A stretch of DNA of 64,000 bases, taken from contig NZ_JARUMJ010000001.1 in the NCBI RefSeq assembly GCF_036898465.1, positions 3,596,001-3,660,000 of the forward strand, in the 5' to 3' direction. The position numbers and the translations under genes were made by a program. The notes beneath the pieces were generated by a model. It saw only the letters and a program-made list of their open reading frames with translations. It was not told the origin of the DNA and did no database searches. Below are positions 50,840-60,397 of the stretch, piece by piece. Numbering within the stretch: position 1 is the first letter of the stretch; each line of letters begins with the position of its first letter. The DNA is from Streptomyces sp. B21-105. GTDB taxonomy: Bacteria > Actinomycetota > Actinomycetes > Streptomycetales > Streptomycetaceae.

Positions 50840-52977
50840 GCCTCACTCCCGGCACGAAGCTCGAGTACGAGTCGCGACAGTTCGGTGCGAACCGGATGGC
50901 TGGTGGGATCGGTCGCGCCGCGGAAAACGGCCCGACGGACACCGGGCGTGAAGTGGAGTACGCCGTCCCGGACCTCGCAGCCCTCCACCGCGACGAGTTC
51001 GGCCCAGTCGAGCCGTGGCCGTCCACCGGAGCGGACGTCGAGAAGGACCATCGGGGTCATGGCGGGCAGTTCGTCGGCGCGCGGCAACTTCACTTCTGCG
51101 GTGATACGCCATTCCCTCTTCTCACCGATCGTGGCGTCCAGTTCGGAGAGTTCCGGCAGGCCCGAACCCGCCGGGCGTTTGGCCGGCGTCGACTTGCGCG
51201 GGACGGTGAGCTTCTTGCGGAGCTTGGTGCTCTCCTGCGATCCGGGGCGCTTGGTGCGGACGACGAGTTCCTTCACCGCGGAATTGACGTCCGTGGTGAG
51301 CCGGGCGATCCGATGGTGGGCGCTGTGGGACCAGCGGAGCGTCAACTCCTCGGTCTGGCCCCATCGGTCGTGCTCGGGCGGCTCGGCGGCCCGCAGAAAC
51401 TCCTCGGCCTCCTTCGCGAAGGGCGCCGACTCCCCCGCCGCGTGCCCCACCAACAGCACCGCCTGGAAGGCCGTGACGCCCAGCGGTAGACCGTGGACGG
51501 ACGACTTCTTGATGGTCATCCGGTTGCCGCGCAGGGAGTGGACCTGGTTCGGAGTCCCGTCCCTGTCCTCGCCCTCCGTCACGAGGAGCACGCCCTGATG
51601 GACGCCGAGGGTGCCCTGCCGACCGCCGGACAGGGGAAGCTTGAACGGGACGGTACGGAGCGCGACCTGACCGGACTCGGTGAGCCGGTCCACGGTCGTG
51701 CCCTCGTAGAAAGCTCGTAGGGCCCTGCTGCGAGAGGGCTCCTCCTCCACGGGGTCGACCTGTTGCTCCTCCACGACGACCTCGCCGTTGCGCAAGGTGC
51801 GCACCGAGGTCTCCAGCAGCGGGAGGCGGGGGCCGCCTCCGGTCATGGCCGCCCAGAAATCGCGACCCAGCGCCTCGACCAGGCGCTTGTGCATGTTCTT
51901 GATGTCACGGGTGCCGTCGTCGTCGCCGTCGGTCTCGGTCTCGGCGGAGGAGTCATTGGCCGGGGCGAGGCTCGCCACGTCGTGGGCGCCGACGATGAGG
52001 AAGGACGTGCCGGGCTCTTCGCTGTCACGCGTGAGGTGAAGGCGTTCGACCGTCTCCTCGTCGGCCCACCAGGACCGTACGACTTCGGCGTTGGGCGTCT
52101 CGGGGTCGGGGCGTCCGAGCCAGGCGGGGCCCGCGTACGCGGTGCCGCCGACGGAACGCCACGGCAGTTCCAACCGTCCGATGACACGACGCTCGGTACG
52201 TCCCTCGTGCGGGACGGAGAGAGTGGAGTTGATCAGCACCAGACCCAGTGCGCTGGTCGCCCAGAGGGTGGCCTTGCCGAGACCGTACGAGCCGCCGGCT
52301 CCGGAACCGGACTTGAGGCTCTCCAGTTGTCGGCGGACGACGGCCGCGAACTTTCCGTCGTCGTAATCGTCTCCGGTGAGACCGGAGGCGTTGTAGTCGT
52401 CGACCCGCAGCAGGATCAGACGACCCTTCTCGAACATGTCGCGCACGCCGGCGTCCACGACCCGGCCGACCTTCTGATCCGCGGACGACTCGGACACGGC
52501 CGAATAGTGGGGCTGGAGCTCGTCCCAGAGGATCGCGGCACGAAAGGCCTCCAGTTTCCCGCCGGTGAGTTCGTGGATGGTGTACCGCACGCGCACCGGA
52601 CGGCCGTTGTGCACGAGCCGCTCGTCGAGGCTGTTCTGACAGGTCTCGCGCGCGAGGACCTGAACGTCCGCGTCGAAGGCGAAGGCCGCCGCGTTGCCGC
52701 CGTCGCGCCCTCCGTCCCGGTAGCCCGGTCGGTGGTACCAGGTGACGGGCAGACCGGCCTGGGTGTCAGCGGTGCGCGTGTGAACCGTGCCGAGGTCCGT
52801 ACCGAGCGCCTCGGCGATCTGCGCCATGACCGAGGGACGCGGCACGGAACGCCGGGTGACCCAGGCGGAGACCGCCGCGCGGGTCATCTTGAGTTCCTTC
52901 GCCAGCTCCGTCTGGCTCATGTTCGAGATCGCAAGCTGACGGGCCAGCCAGGGCCCGAACTCCTCAGCGGCCTCCAT
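50836..52977 (-). CDS. XRE-HTH/GHKL-ATPase fusion protein
   Basis: ATG 52977 (AAGGAG and GGGGG upstream) gives 713 residues; GTG 53016 is an alternative. Residues 18-46 form an XRE helix-turn-helix (NMSQTELAKELKMTRAAVSA). A GHKL (HSP90/MutL-like) ATPase follows. The N-box ETCQNSLDE has Glu111, Asn115 and Asp118. The DxNxxG motif is DYNASG (194-199). The glycine lid is SGSGAGGSYGLGK (223-235). The C-terminal half (about 350-713) is beta-rich with no assigned domain. It probably senses DNA and changes conformation with ATP while also binding its own promoter. MutL/MORC-like ATPases with methylases are known from predicted restriction systems (Iyer, Abhiman and Aravind); the HTH fusion is less usual. 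Confidence 0.88.
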   Translation of the reverse strand: MEAAEEFGPWLARQLAISNMSQTELAKELKMTRAAVSAWVTRRSVPRPSVMAQIAEALGTDLGTVHTRTADTQAGLPVTWYHRPGYRDGGRDGGNAAAFAFDADVQVLARETCQNSLDERLVHNGRPVRVRYTIHELTGGKLEAFRAAILWDELQPHYSAVSESSADQKVGRVVDAGVRDMFEKGRLILLRVDDYNASGLTGDDYDDGKFAAVVRRQLESLKSGSGAGGSYGLGKATLWATSALGLVLINSTLSVPHEGRTERRVIGRLELPWRSVGGTAYAGPAWLGRPDPETPNAEVVRSWWADEETVERLHLTRDSEEPGTSFLIVGAHDVASLAPANDSSAETETDGDDDGTRDIKNMHKRLVEALGRDFWAAMTGGGPRLPLLETSVRTLRNGEVVVEEQQVDPVEEEPSRSRALRAFYEGTTVDRLTESGQVALRTVPFKLPLSGGRQGTLGVHQGVLLVTEGEDRDGTPNQVHSLRGNRMTIKKSSVHGLPLGVTAFQAVLLVGHAAGESAPFAKEAEEFLRAAEPPEHDRWGQTEELTLRWSHSAHHRIARLTTDVNSAVKELVVRTKRPGSQESTKLRKKLTVPRKSTPAKRPAGSGLPELSELDATIGEKREWRITAEVKLPRADELPAMTPMVLLDVRSGGRPRLDWAELVAVEGCEVRDGVLHFTPGVRRAVFRGATDPTSHPVRTELSRLVLELRAGSEA

Positions 52978-53026
52978 GTGCCCCCTAACTCCTTGTGTCT
53001 CCGCCGTTGTGTCCACGGCCCCGAAC

Positions 53027-53070
53027 AGGCTAATTTGACAGGCAACCCCTCGTCAACAAACGCTTGACGA
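53027..53070 (-). promoter_or_regulatory. Promoter and palindromic operator of the XRE-GHKL operon
   Basis: Read leftward, -35 TTGACG (53056-53051) and -10 TAGCCT (53032-53027) are spaced by 18 bp. The perfect inverted repeat TCGTCAA-n7-TTGACGA (53050-53056 and 53064-53070) covers the -35. A related half-site TTGACA lies at 53035-53040. This is a likely site for the HTH of the first gene product. Confidence 0.65.
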
Positions 53071-53382
53071 GACCTCGGCGTCGACCGCCGACCACACATG
53101 TCCTATTCATTCACAATATGCCGATCCGGCGCACAATGACCGAAGCGTAACTTTCCCGATCGCAATCGTTTGCAGTGAATCGGAATTCCACCCTCCGGAA
53201 GTCGGCTCGTTAAATCCAATCCCCCGAACGAGTGAACCTGCTAGGGTCGTTGAAGGCGGTTCTACCTCCTGGCTCAGGAATTATTGAGCGGCATACGGCA
53301 CAGCCATGTCTTCATCGTGAAATTTCCCGGAAACTCTCGTGGAACGAGAACCCGGAAACGAAACAGGAGGAAACGGAACGTC
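53071..53382. other. AT-richer divergent spacer of the defence island
   Basis: This 312-nt spacer is distinctly less GC-rich than its surroundings and holds no supported frame, though the small ORF that follows could begin further upstream. The rightward promoter must lie here but I cannot fix it; no TTGAC/TANNNT pair is convincing. Confidence 0.4.
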
Positions 53383-53550
53383 ATGGAAGAGTCTTCCGGG
53401 GAGAAGGATCTCCCGTACACTTTCGAACCTTTTTCCGGGCGTGAGATCCACTGCCTCGAACTCCAGTATTTATCAGACGGAGACGACGCACGGAAGAAGC
53501 AGATCTACAACTTTTCCGGGCTCACGCCCGTGGATTTCGACGAATCCTGA
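53383..53550 (+). CDS. Small acidic ORF upstream of the helicase operon
   Basis: A 55-residue frame beginning at ATG 53383, with AGGAGG 12 nt upstream (a long spacing). The sequence is strongly acidic (MEESSGEKDLPYTFEPFSGR at the start; SDGDDARKKQ in the middle; PVDFDES at the end), without a signal peptide or membrane segment. I recognise no family. Being the first ORF of the operon between two GHKL proteins, it may be a regulatory peptide, an anti-restriction-like DNA mimic or a non-coding accident. A coding role is uncertain. Confidence 0.4.
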   Translation: MEESSGEKDLPYTFEPFSGREIHCLELQYLSDGDDARKKQIYNFSGLTPVDFDES

Positions 53551-53741
53551 TGTGCGGTTCCAGGATTCACCGAAGCCCGTGAGGTTCGACCGTGAAATCC
53601 CTGGACGAGCCCTCCGGAACCCGGCGGCACCTCGGCCTGGCGTCCTCATCTGCGCACTTCAGAGCAGATTCGCATCGTTGTTTCCGCTCACCCCCTTCCT
53701 CGTCCCGTCGTCCCTCCCACCGCAGGAGCCGTGAAGAAGCA

Positions 53742-56700
53742 GTGTCCGAGTCATCGTCGCCGCTGTCGCCGGTCATCGCGACCGTCCTGGAACAGTCCTC
53801 GCGTGTTCTCCAGACGTACGAGGTCGACCCCGGGCTGATTCCCGAGCACGCCAACGGCGAACGCCGTATCACCCAGGGCGGGTACGGGGACAGGCAACTT
53901 TTCGAGCTCGTCCAGAACGCCGCAGACGAAATCGCTGACGCGCCCGGTGGCACCACTCATGTGGTTCTCACCGCCACCCATCTCTACTGCGCCAACGAGG
54001 GTTCACCGGTGACGGCCGAGGGCGCCGAAACCATTCTCCGTATGAGCATGTCCCGCAAAAGGGGCGGCCAGATCGGTCGATTCGGCGTAGGAGTCAAGTC
54101 CGTTCTGGTGGTCACCGATACCCCTCAGTTCTTCAGCATCTCGGGGGCCTTCGGGTTCGATCGCGAATGGGCATGCGAACAGATCCGCTCGGTCCCCGGC
54201 GTGCGGAAACGACTCGGCGACCGGTTCGAGGCGCCGGTGCTGCGGATGGCCCGCCCGCTCGACGAGGCTGCCGAGCGGGCAGCGGACCCCGTGCTCGACG
54301 AGCTGCTCGGCTGGGCCACCACCGTCGTGCGGCTGCCCCTGCTCCCCGGGGCCGCCGGCAGGTTGGCGTTGGACATGCACGGAGGGAAGACCTCCACCGG
54401 GGCGAGCCGCGAGGAGTTCCCCCTCGGGTTCCAGCTCCTCTCCCCGCACGTGGCGAGGGTGGTACTGGAGGACCGCCGGACGCTTCCTCCGGCCCATCGC
54501 GTGCTCACCACCGAGCGGGACGGGAACCTGCACACGGTGCGGGAGGAACGCACGGGCAGATCGCCCCGCGAGACCCGGTGGCGGGTCTTCACCACCAGGT
54601 ACGAGCCCGGCCGGGCCGCCCGTGCCGACGCCGGTGAACTGCACGACCGTCTCGATCTCGAACTCGCCTGGGCGGTACCGGCGTTCGAGAAGGACACGGA
54701 CAGCGGACTCCACCTCAGTCGGTCCCGAGGACGTGGCCGCTTCTGGTCCTTCTTCCCCACCAAGTACGAGATGTCGTTGAGCGGCATCCTCAACGGCGCG
54801 TGGAAGACCAACGAGGACCGGCAGAACCTGCTGGACTCCTCCGCGTTCAACGAGGAGATGATCAGGGTCTCCGCAGCCCTGGTGGTCGACTCCCTCCCGG
54901 CCCTGTCGCCGGCGGAGGACCCCGCCGCATACCTCCCGCTCCTGCCCGGGCGTACGAAGGAATCGATCAGCTGGGCCGACGACTTCCTCACCCAGGAGAT
55001 CTGGAAGCGGGCCGCCTGCCGCCCCTCGCTGCCCGATCAGGAAGGCGTACTTCGCGTACCGACCGAACTGCGGATTCCCCCACGCCTCGACAAGGATCGC
55101 ATCACGACCTGGGCGCGGATGTGGCACGAGACACCCGGTCGACCGTCGAACTGGCTGCACCCCGCGGCGGAGGTCAACATCCTCCGTTCGGGAAAGGTCC
55201 AGCACGTGCTCGACGCGGCCGAACACGAGCGGTCAGGCGTCCGCGAGTGGCTGGAAAACCTGGTCTCGGACGGCTCCGCGGTGACTTCCGCGACCGCCGT
55301 CCGCATCCTGGCGGACATGGTCCGGACGGGTTCGTCCTACGTCGAAGAGGCGCGCAGGGCACGGATCGTGCTCACCGAGGAGCACGGCATGGTGCCGCCG
55401 GTCCCCGGTCAGGTTTTCCGCCGCGCCGACGACGACGGGCCCCGCGAATCCCTCGTGTACGTGGTGCCCGAGATCTCCGAGGACCCCGAACTGGCCTCCG
55501 CCCTCGACGCGCTCGGCATTCGCGAGGCCGATGTGGAGGGCCGCTTCGTCAGCGTCCTCGACCGGGGCCTCGACGGTTACGGCGACGGCGACTGGGAGCG
55601 CTTCTGGAACCTCTTCCGTCAGGCCGGCGGGCACCGGCTGATCGACACCGTGCTCCAACACGTACCGGACGTCCCCCGGACCTTGCGGGTGCGGACGGCC
55701 GACGGGAGGTTCCGGCCACTGCGCGACTGCATGCTGCCGGGCGCGGTGGTGAGCGCCGAGCGTGACCCGCGCGTCGCCGTCGACATGCGCTTCCACTCCG
55801 ACGACATCGCTGTCTTCCGCCAGGTAGGGCCGAGGGAACGACCCACGACGGCACGGCCCGAGGGTGAGGCCTGGTTCGAAGAGTACCGGGAGGCAGTCCA
55901 CGCGACCTACCTGCACGGGCTGGACAAGCGTGCCCCCAGGCCCACCCTCAACCGGTTGAAGGTGGAGGGAGCGCCCATCGGCGGACCGCTGCACCTGTTC
56001 CCCACGCTTTCCGAGGAATCCCGCGCAGCCTTCCTCAAAGCCCTGCCGGACGACGCCGTGGTGGACAACTGGACGCGTCAGATCGGCGCACAGTCGAGCA
56101 CCCGGCAGGCCGTCGAGTCACCGATCCGCTGGATGCTCAGGAAGCACGGCACGGTCCTCACCTCCCGGGGGGTCAAGCCGCTGGCAGAAGCGGTCGGACC
56201 TCAGCTGGCCTCCTACCGCGACATCCTGCCGGTGGCCGACCTGTCCCCCGAGAAGGCCCGGAAACTGCGGTTGCCGACCACGGTCGACGACGTACCGGCC
56301 GAGCTCTGGGCACCGCTCCTGCTGGAGCTGACCCGCAGCGAGGACGACAGGTTCGTCGGCAACACGTACGTCATGCTCACTCGACTGGGTGCGGACTTCC
56401 CCGAGGATTCCCTGACCCGCTGTCGGATCGGCGACACCTGGAGCACTCGCCCCGATGACGAGATCGTCGTCGCCGTCGGCGCGTCCGAGTACCGTGCCCT
56501 GCGTGCGGAGCAGCTCCCCACGCTGCTCGTGGGGACGGCCGCCGACGCCGAGCTGATGATCGAGCAGTGGGGCATGAAGTCCTACCAGGGTGCGATCACT
56601 CGTGAGACCCGCGAGGTTCCCGAGGGCGAACCGGTCCCGCTCGTCGAGCTGTATCCCGCGCTGCGCCAGCGGCTCGGCAGCGCCCTGCGCGGCAGTCTGG

Positions 56701-58496
56701 TCCAACGGTGCACGGAGTTGGAGGAGGTGACCCGTACTGACAACGGCACCAAGTCCCGTGCTCTGGACGCGATCCGACAAGGGACCACAGTCAAGGTCCG
56801 GCTCCCCCTGGAGCGTGAGCCGATGCTCCGGCTGATCGACCGCGAGCTGGAACTCGGACTTGGCGCGAGCGGCTGCCGGACGGTCCTGGAACGTGAGGAA
56901 CAGATGGCACGGGACAGCGCGGTGCAGGCCGCGGTGAAGGCCGTACGTGACGCGACGGACGTGGTCACCAAGATCGAGCTGCTGATCGGTGCCGAGGCTC
57001 TCCGTTCGGGGCTGCCGGACGGTCTGCTGGACGCCGAGGCTGAGGCGACGGGGGGCACGGAGCCGTCCGCGCACCGGGTCGCGCAGATGGCATTCAACGC
57101 GCGCGGCGACAGGGTGCTGCACCACCACGCCCGTGACATCCAGGCCCGGCTCCCCAACGCGCCTGTCGGTTATGGGGGTTCGGCCGCGGCGATCTCGTTC
57201 GTGTCCGGTCTCGGCCTGCCGATGACCTTCGCGGGCTCCCGCACGCCGTCCCCGCCCGCCTCCGAGACCGTCGACGGGCCGCGGGACTTCCCCGCGCTCC
57301 ACGACTACCAGGAGGATCTGGTCCGCAACATCACCACCCTGCTCGACCGACTGGCGCCGCAGCGGGCCATGCTCTCCCTGCCCACCGGTGCCGGCAAGAC
57401 CCGGGTCACGGCCGAGGCCGTGATCCGCTGGGTGAAGCGGGTGGGCGACCTGGAGGGGCCGCTGCTCTGGATCGCACAGACCGAGGAACTGTGCGAGCAG
57501 GCCGTACAGAGCTGGAAGTTCGTCTGGGGCAAGGTGGGTGCGGAACGTCCGCTCACGATCAGCCGGCTCTGGGGGGGCAACGAGGCCGGTGACGTCCAGG
57601 GGCACCCGCATCTGGTGGTGGCCACCGACGCCAAGCTGGAGCGGTGCCTGGACGGCGACGCCTACGAGTGGCTGCGGAAGGCCTCCTTGGTGATCGTGGA
57701 CGAGGCGCACACCGCGATCTCGCCCCGATACACCGACATCCTGGGGAAGTTGGGGCTCACGCAGTACGAGACCCGACGGCATCTGCTCGGTCTGACCGCC
57801 ACCCCCTTCCGCAACACCAATGAGGAGGAGACCGGCCGTCTGGTGGGCCGCTTCGGCCGACGCCGTCTGGACGAGGGCGTCTTCCCCTCGGGCAACCCTT
57901 ACCGGGACCTCCAGGAGTGGGGCATGCTCGCTCAGGTCGAGCACCGCACCCTGGAGGGCGGCAGCATCGAGCTGACCAGTGACGAGAAGGTCCAGGCGGA
58001 CCGCATGGCCATGCTCTCCCGCTCGGCCGAGCAGCGCCTGGCGGAGGACCACGCACGCAGCCTCCGTATCGTCGAGGAAGTGGCCGGCCTTCCCGAGGAC
58101 TGGCCGACCCTGCTGTTCGCGACCTCCGTCGACCACGCCAACTCACTGGCCGCCCTGCTGAACGACCGGGGCGTGCCCTCCGCGGCCGTCGACTCGACCA
58201 GCAGCATGCAGGACCGTCGTAGGCGCATCGACGACTTCCGGGAAGGGCGCATCCGCGTGCTCACCAACTACGGCGTGCTGACGCAGGGATTCGATGCCCC
58301 CGCCACCCGTGTCGTGGTCGTGGCACGCCCGGTGTACAGCACCAACGTCTACCAGCAGATGATCGGTCGCGGTCTGCGGGGCCCCAAGAACGGTGGCAAG
58401 CCGACCTGCCTGATCCTCAACGTCAGCGACAACATCGCGAACTTCGACACCCAGCTCGCGTTCACCCAGTTCGAACACCTCTGGAGCCGTAGGTGA
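53742..58496 (+). CDS. GHKL-ATPase/SF2-helicase fusion protein
   Basis: GTG 53742 gives 1,584 residues; an extra 50 residues of a longer frame look like random Arg/Ser sequence. The N-terminus (about 40-190) is a sacsin/HSP90-type ATPase. It has N-box LFELVQNAADEIAD (Glu55, Asn59, Asp62), G1 YCANEGSPVT and G2 GRFGVGVKSVL (112-122). The middle (200-1180) has no assigned domain. The C-terminal SF2 helicase starts with SLPTGAGKT (about 1214), then VDEAH (about 1320), LLGLTATPFR, LFATSVDHANSL and MIGRGLRG (near 1537). The partners are UvrD-like, DrmA and DrmB proteins. Both motors in one chain suggest ATP-driven DNA recognition and translocation. Confidence 0.92.
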   Translation: MSESSSPLSPVIATVLEQSSRVLQTYEVDPGLIPEHANGERRITQGGYGDRQLFELVQNAADEIADAPGGTTHVVLTATHLYCANEGSPVTAEGAETILRMSMSRKRGGQIGRFGVGVKSVLVVTDTPQFFSISGAFGFDREWACEQIRSVPGVRKRLGDRFEAPVLRMARPLDEAAERAADPVLDELLGWATTVVRLPLLPGAAGRLALDMHGGKTSTGASREEFPLGFQLLSPHVARVVLEDRRTLPPAHRVLTTERDGNLHTVREERTGRSPRETRWRVFTTRYEPGRAARADAGELHDRLDLELAWAVPAFEKDTDSGLHLSRSRGRGRFWSFFPTKYEMSLSGILNGAWKTNEDRQNLLDSSAFNEEMIRVSAALVVDSLPALSPAEDPAAYLPLLPGRTKESISWADDFLTQEIWKRAACRPSLPDQEGVLRVPTELRIPPRLDKDRITTWARMWHETPGRPSNWLHPAAEVNILRSGKVQHVLDAAEHERSGVREWLENLVSDGSAVTSATAVRILADMVRTGSSYVEEARRARIVLTEEHGMVPPVPGQVFRRADDDGPRESLVYVVPEISEDPELASALDALGIREADVEGRFVSVLDRGLDGYGDGDWERFWNLFRQAGGHRLIDTVLQHVPDVPRTLRVRTADGRFRPLRDCMLPGAVVSAERDPRVAVDMRFHSDDIAVFRQVGPRERPTTARPEGEAWFEEYREAVHATYLHGLDKRAPRPTLNRLKVEGAPIGGPLHLFPTLSEESRAAFLKALPDDAVVDNWTRQIGAQSSTRQAVESPIRWMLRKHGTVLTSRGVKPLAEAVGPQLASYRDILPVADLSPEKARKLRLPTTVDDVPAELWAPLLLELTRSEDDRFVGNTYVMLTRLGADFPEDSLTRCRIGDTWSTRPDDEIVVAVGASEYRALRAEQLPTLLVGTAADAELMIEQWGMKSYQGAITRETREVPEGEPVPLVELYPALRQRLGSALRGSLVQRCTELEEVTRTDNGTKSRALDAIRQGTTVKVRLPLEREPMLRLIDRELELGLGASGCRTVLEREEQMARDSAVQAAVKAVRDATDVVTKIELLIGAEALRSGLPDGLLDAEAEATGGTEPSAHRVAQMAFNARGDRVLHHHARDIQARLPNAPVGYGGSAAAISFVSGLGLPMTFAGSRTPSPPASETVDGPRDFPALHDYQEDLVRNITTLLDRLAPQRAMLSLPTGAGKTRVTAEAVIRWVKRVGDLEGPLLWIAQTEELCEQAVQSWKFVWGKVGAERPLTISRLWGGNEAGDVQGHPHLVVATDAKLERCLDGDAYEWLRKASLVIVDEAHTAISPRYTDILGKLGLTQYETRRHLLGLTATPFRNTNEEETGRLVGRFGRRRLDEGVFPSGNPYRDLQEWGMLAQVEHRTLEGGSIELTSDEKVQADRMAMLSRSAEQRLAEDHARSLRIVEEVAGLPEDWPTLLFATSVDHANSLAALLNDRGVPSAAVDSTSSMQDRRRRIDDFREGRIRVLTNYGVLTQGFDAPATRVVVVARPVYSTNVYQQMIGRGLRGPKNGGKPTCLILNVSDNIANFDTQLAFTQFEHLWSRR

Positions 58497-60397
58497 CCGA
58501 CGCCTATCTGGACAGCCCCCTGCTCACGGACGAGCAGCGGGCCGTCGTGGAACAGCCCTGGGGCGCACGGGTGTTGGTGACGGCGGGCGCCGGAGCCGGC
58601 AAGACGCACACGCTGGTGCGTCGGCTGGACGCGCTGTGTGGCCACGAGGACCCGGAGGAGGCTTTGGAGGCCGCCGAGATCCTGGTCCTGACCTTCTCCC
58701 GGGCCGCCGCCCGCGAGCTGCGCGAGCGGATCGCCCGGCACGGCGAGCGGGCCCGCCGGGTGCGGGCGCAGACCTTCGACGCCTGGGCGTACGGAGTGCT
58801 CGCCAAGGCACATCCGGACGGGGACTGGAAGGGCACGTGCTTCGACGAGCGGATCGCCGCGGCGGTCGACGCGGTGGAGAAGGGAGCCCTGGAGATCGGC
58901 GACTCCGATCCGCCCTCTCACGTCGTCGTGGACGAGGTGCAAGATCTGCTGGGCGTGCGTCGCGAACTGGTGGAGACGCTGCTCGACCGATACCGGGACA
59001 GCTGCGGTTTCACGGTGGTCGGGGACATGGCCCAGTCCGTGTACGGGTTCCAGATCGCCGACCCGGCCGAACGGCTCGACGAGACCGGCCGGTTCTTCGA
59101 CTGGTTGCGCGTCTCCTACCCCGATGACCTGGTGGAGCTGGAGCTCACCGGCAATTTCCGGGCCACGACCGACGAGGCCCGGGTGGCGCTGACGCACGGC
59201 CCGCGTCTCCAACGGCTCACCGATCGGGAAGAAGCCGGCACGCTATACGGCGAGCTGCGCGAGCTGCTCGTGGACCCGGCGAACGGGATCGGCGACCTCG
59301 ACGACGAGTTCACCCTGTCCGGGCTGCGTGATCTGTCCGACACGTGCGCGATCCTCACCCGCGACAACCACGAAGCCCTGGTGGTCGCCGAGCTGCTGCA
59401 CGCGCACGGCGTCGAACACCGCTTGCGGCGTCCGCTCGAAGAACGTCCCGTGCCGTACTGGGTCGCCGAGTTGCTTCGTCGTACCGACGCGACAGCTCTC
59501 AGCGCGGACCGGTTCCGGGCCCTGCTCGCCGAGATCCCCCTGCCGTTCGAACCGGACCCCTCGATGCTGTGGCCCGTCCTGCGGCGGGCGGCCCGCGGGT
59601 CCGCGCGGGGCGTGCTCGACCTCGTCCGACTGCGGCACGCGGTCGCGGCCGGCAGATTCCCCGACGAGGCGGCCGACCCCGAGCCCACCCGGATCGTCGT
59701 CTCGACCGTCCACCGGGCCAAGGGGCTGGAGTTCGACCGGGTGATCCTCCTGACCCCTCCCAGTGTCGAGGAACTCGAACGCCGGTACGCGGCCGACCTG
59801 GACCTGCCGGCCGAGGCACGCGCCCTCTACGTGGCGATGACCCGTGCCCGACAGGACCTGTACCACGTGAAACCCCCGGAGCTGCCGCACTTCGGACGGA
59901 CGGGCAAGCGAGGCGTGGGCCGGCGCTACCTCGGCGGCTGGCAGTCGTACAAACGATTCGGCATCGTCGCCGAGGCGGGCGACGTGGATCGGGACGACCC
60001 GCCGGGCGCCGAAGGGGACGCCCGCGACATCCAGACGTACTTGTTGGAGCGGGTCGCACCCGGGCACGCCGTGGTGCTCCGCAAGCGGCACGACATGCCC
60101 ATGGGCGAGTCGCAGAGCCCGCCCTACGCCCTGCTGCACGAACGACGGGAGATCGGCGAGACCTCGCGGCGGTTCCGCGAGGACCTGTTCCGCGTGCAGA
60201 AGGTGAGCAGAACGTGGGAGCCCTCCTGGCCTGCCGAGATCCACGGCCTGCGGATCGACACTACGGAGACCGTGACGGGCAGCACCGCGGCCGGCGCCAA
60301 CGCCGGTCTCGGCGACCGGGGCGTGTGGATCGCCCCCAGGATCACCGGCATCGGACGGTACCGGTGGACGAACCATGACGAGGAGCGGAACACGTGA
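58493..60397 (+). CDS. UvrD/PcrA-like SF1 helicase
   Basis: A 634-residue protein, GTG start overlapping the previous stop by 4 nt. Motif I is VTAGAGAGKTHTL (about 29-41). Motif II is VVVDEVQDLLG (144-154), motif III VVGDMAQSVYGFQ (175-187), motif IV region ELTGNFRAT, motif V STVHRAKGLEFDRVIL and motif VI ALYVAMTRARQDLY. This is a UvrD/Rep/PcrA-type core with the 2B insertion reduced. The C-terminal 150 residues are not assigned and may bind partners. It is translated with DrmA downstream (4-nt overlap), so it is probably a subunit of the same system. SF1A helicases translocate 3' to 5' on single-stranded DNA. Confidence 0.93.
   Translation: MTDAYLDSPLLTDEQRAVVEQPWGARVLVTAGAGAGKTHTLVRRLDALCGHEDPEEALEAAEILVLTFSRAAARELRERIARHGERARRVRAQTFDAWAYGVLAKAHPDGDWKGTCFDERIAAAVDAVEKGALEIGDSDPPSHVVVDEVQDLLGVRRELVETLLDRYRDSCGFTVVGDMAQSVYGFQIADPAERLDETGRFFDWLRVSYPDDLVELELTGNFRATTDEARVALTHGPRLQRLTDREEAGTLYGELRELLVDPANGIGDLDDEFTLSGLRDLSDTCAILTRDNHEALVVAELLHAHGVEHRLRRPLEERPVPYWVAELLRRTDATALSADRFRALLAEIPLPFEPDPSMLWPVLRRAARGSARGVLDLVRLRHAVAAGRFPDEAADPEPTRIVVSTVHRAKGLEFDRVILLTPPSVEELERRYAADLDLPAEARALYVAMTRARQDLYHVKPPELPHFGRTGKRGVGRRYLGGWQSYKRFGIVAEAGDVDRDDPPGAEGDARDIQTYLLERVAPGHAVVLRKRHDMPMGESQSPPYALLHERREIGETSRRFREDLFRVQKVSRTWEPSWPAEIHGLRIDTTETVTGSTAAGANAGLGDRGVWIAPRITGIGRYRWTNHDEERNT

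Noticed and set aside
53592..53741. A 50-residue N-terminal extension of the GHKL-helicase gene
   Set aside because: The extension is Ser/Arg-rich without motifs and the conserved ATPase starts later; GTG 53742 fits better.
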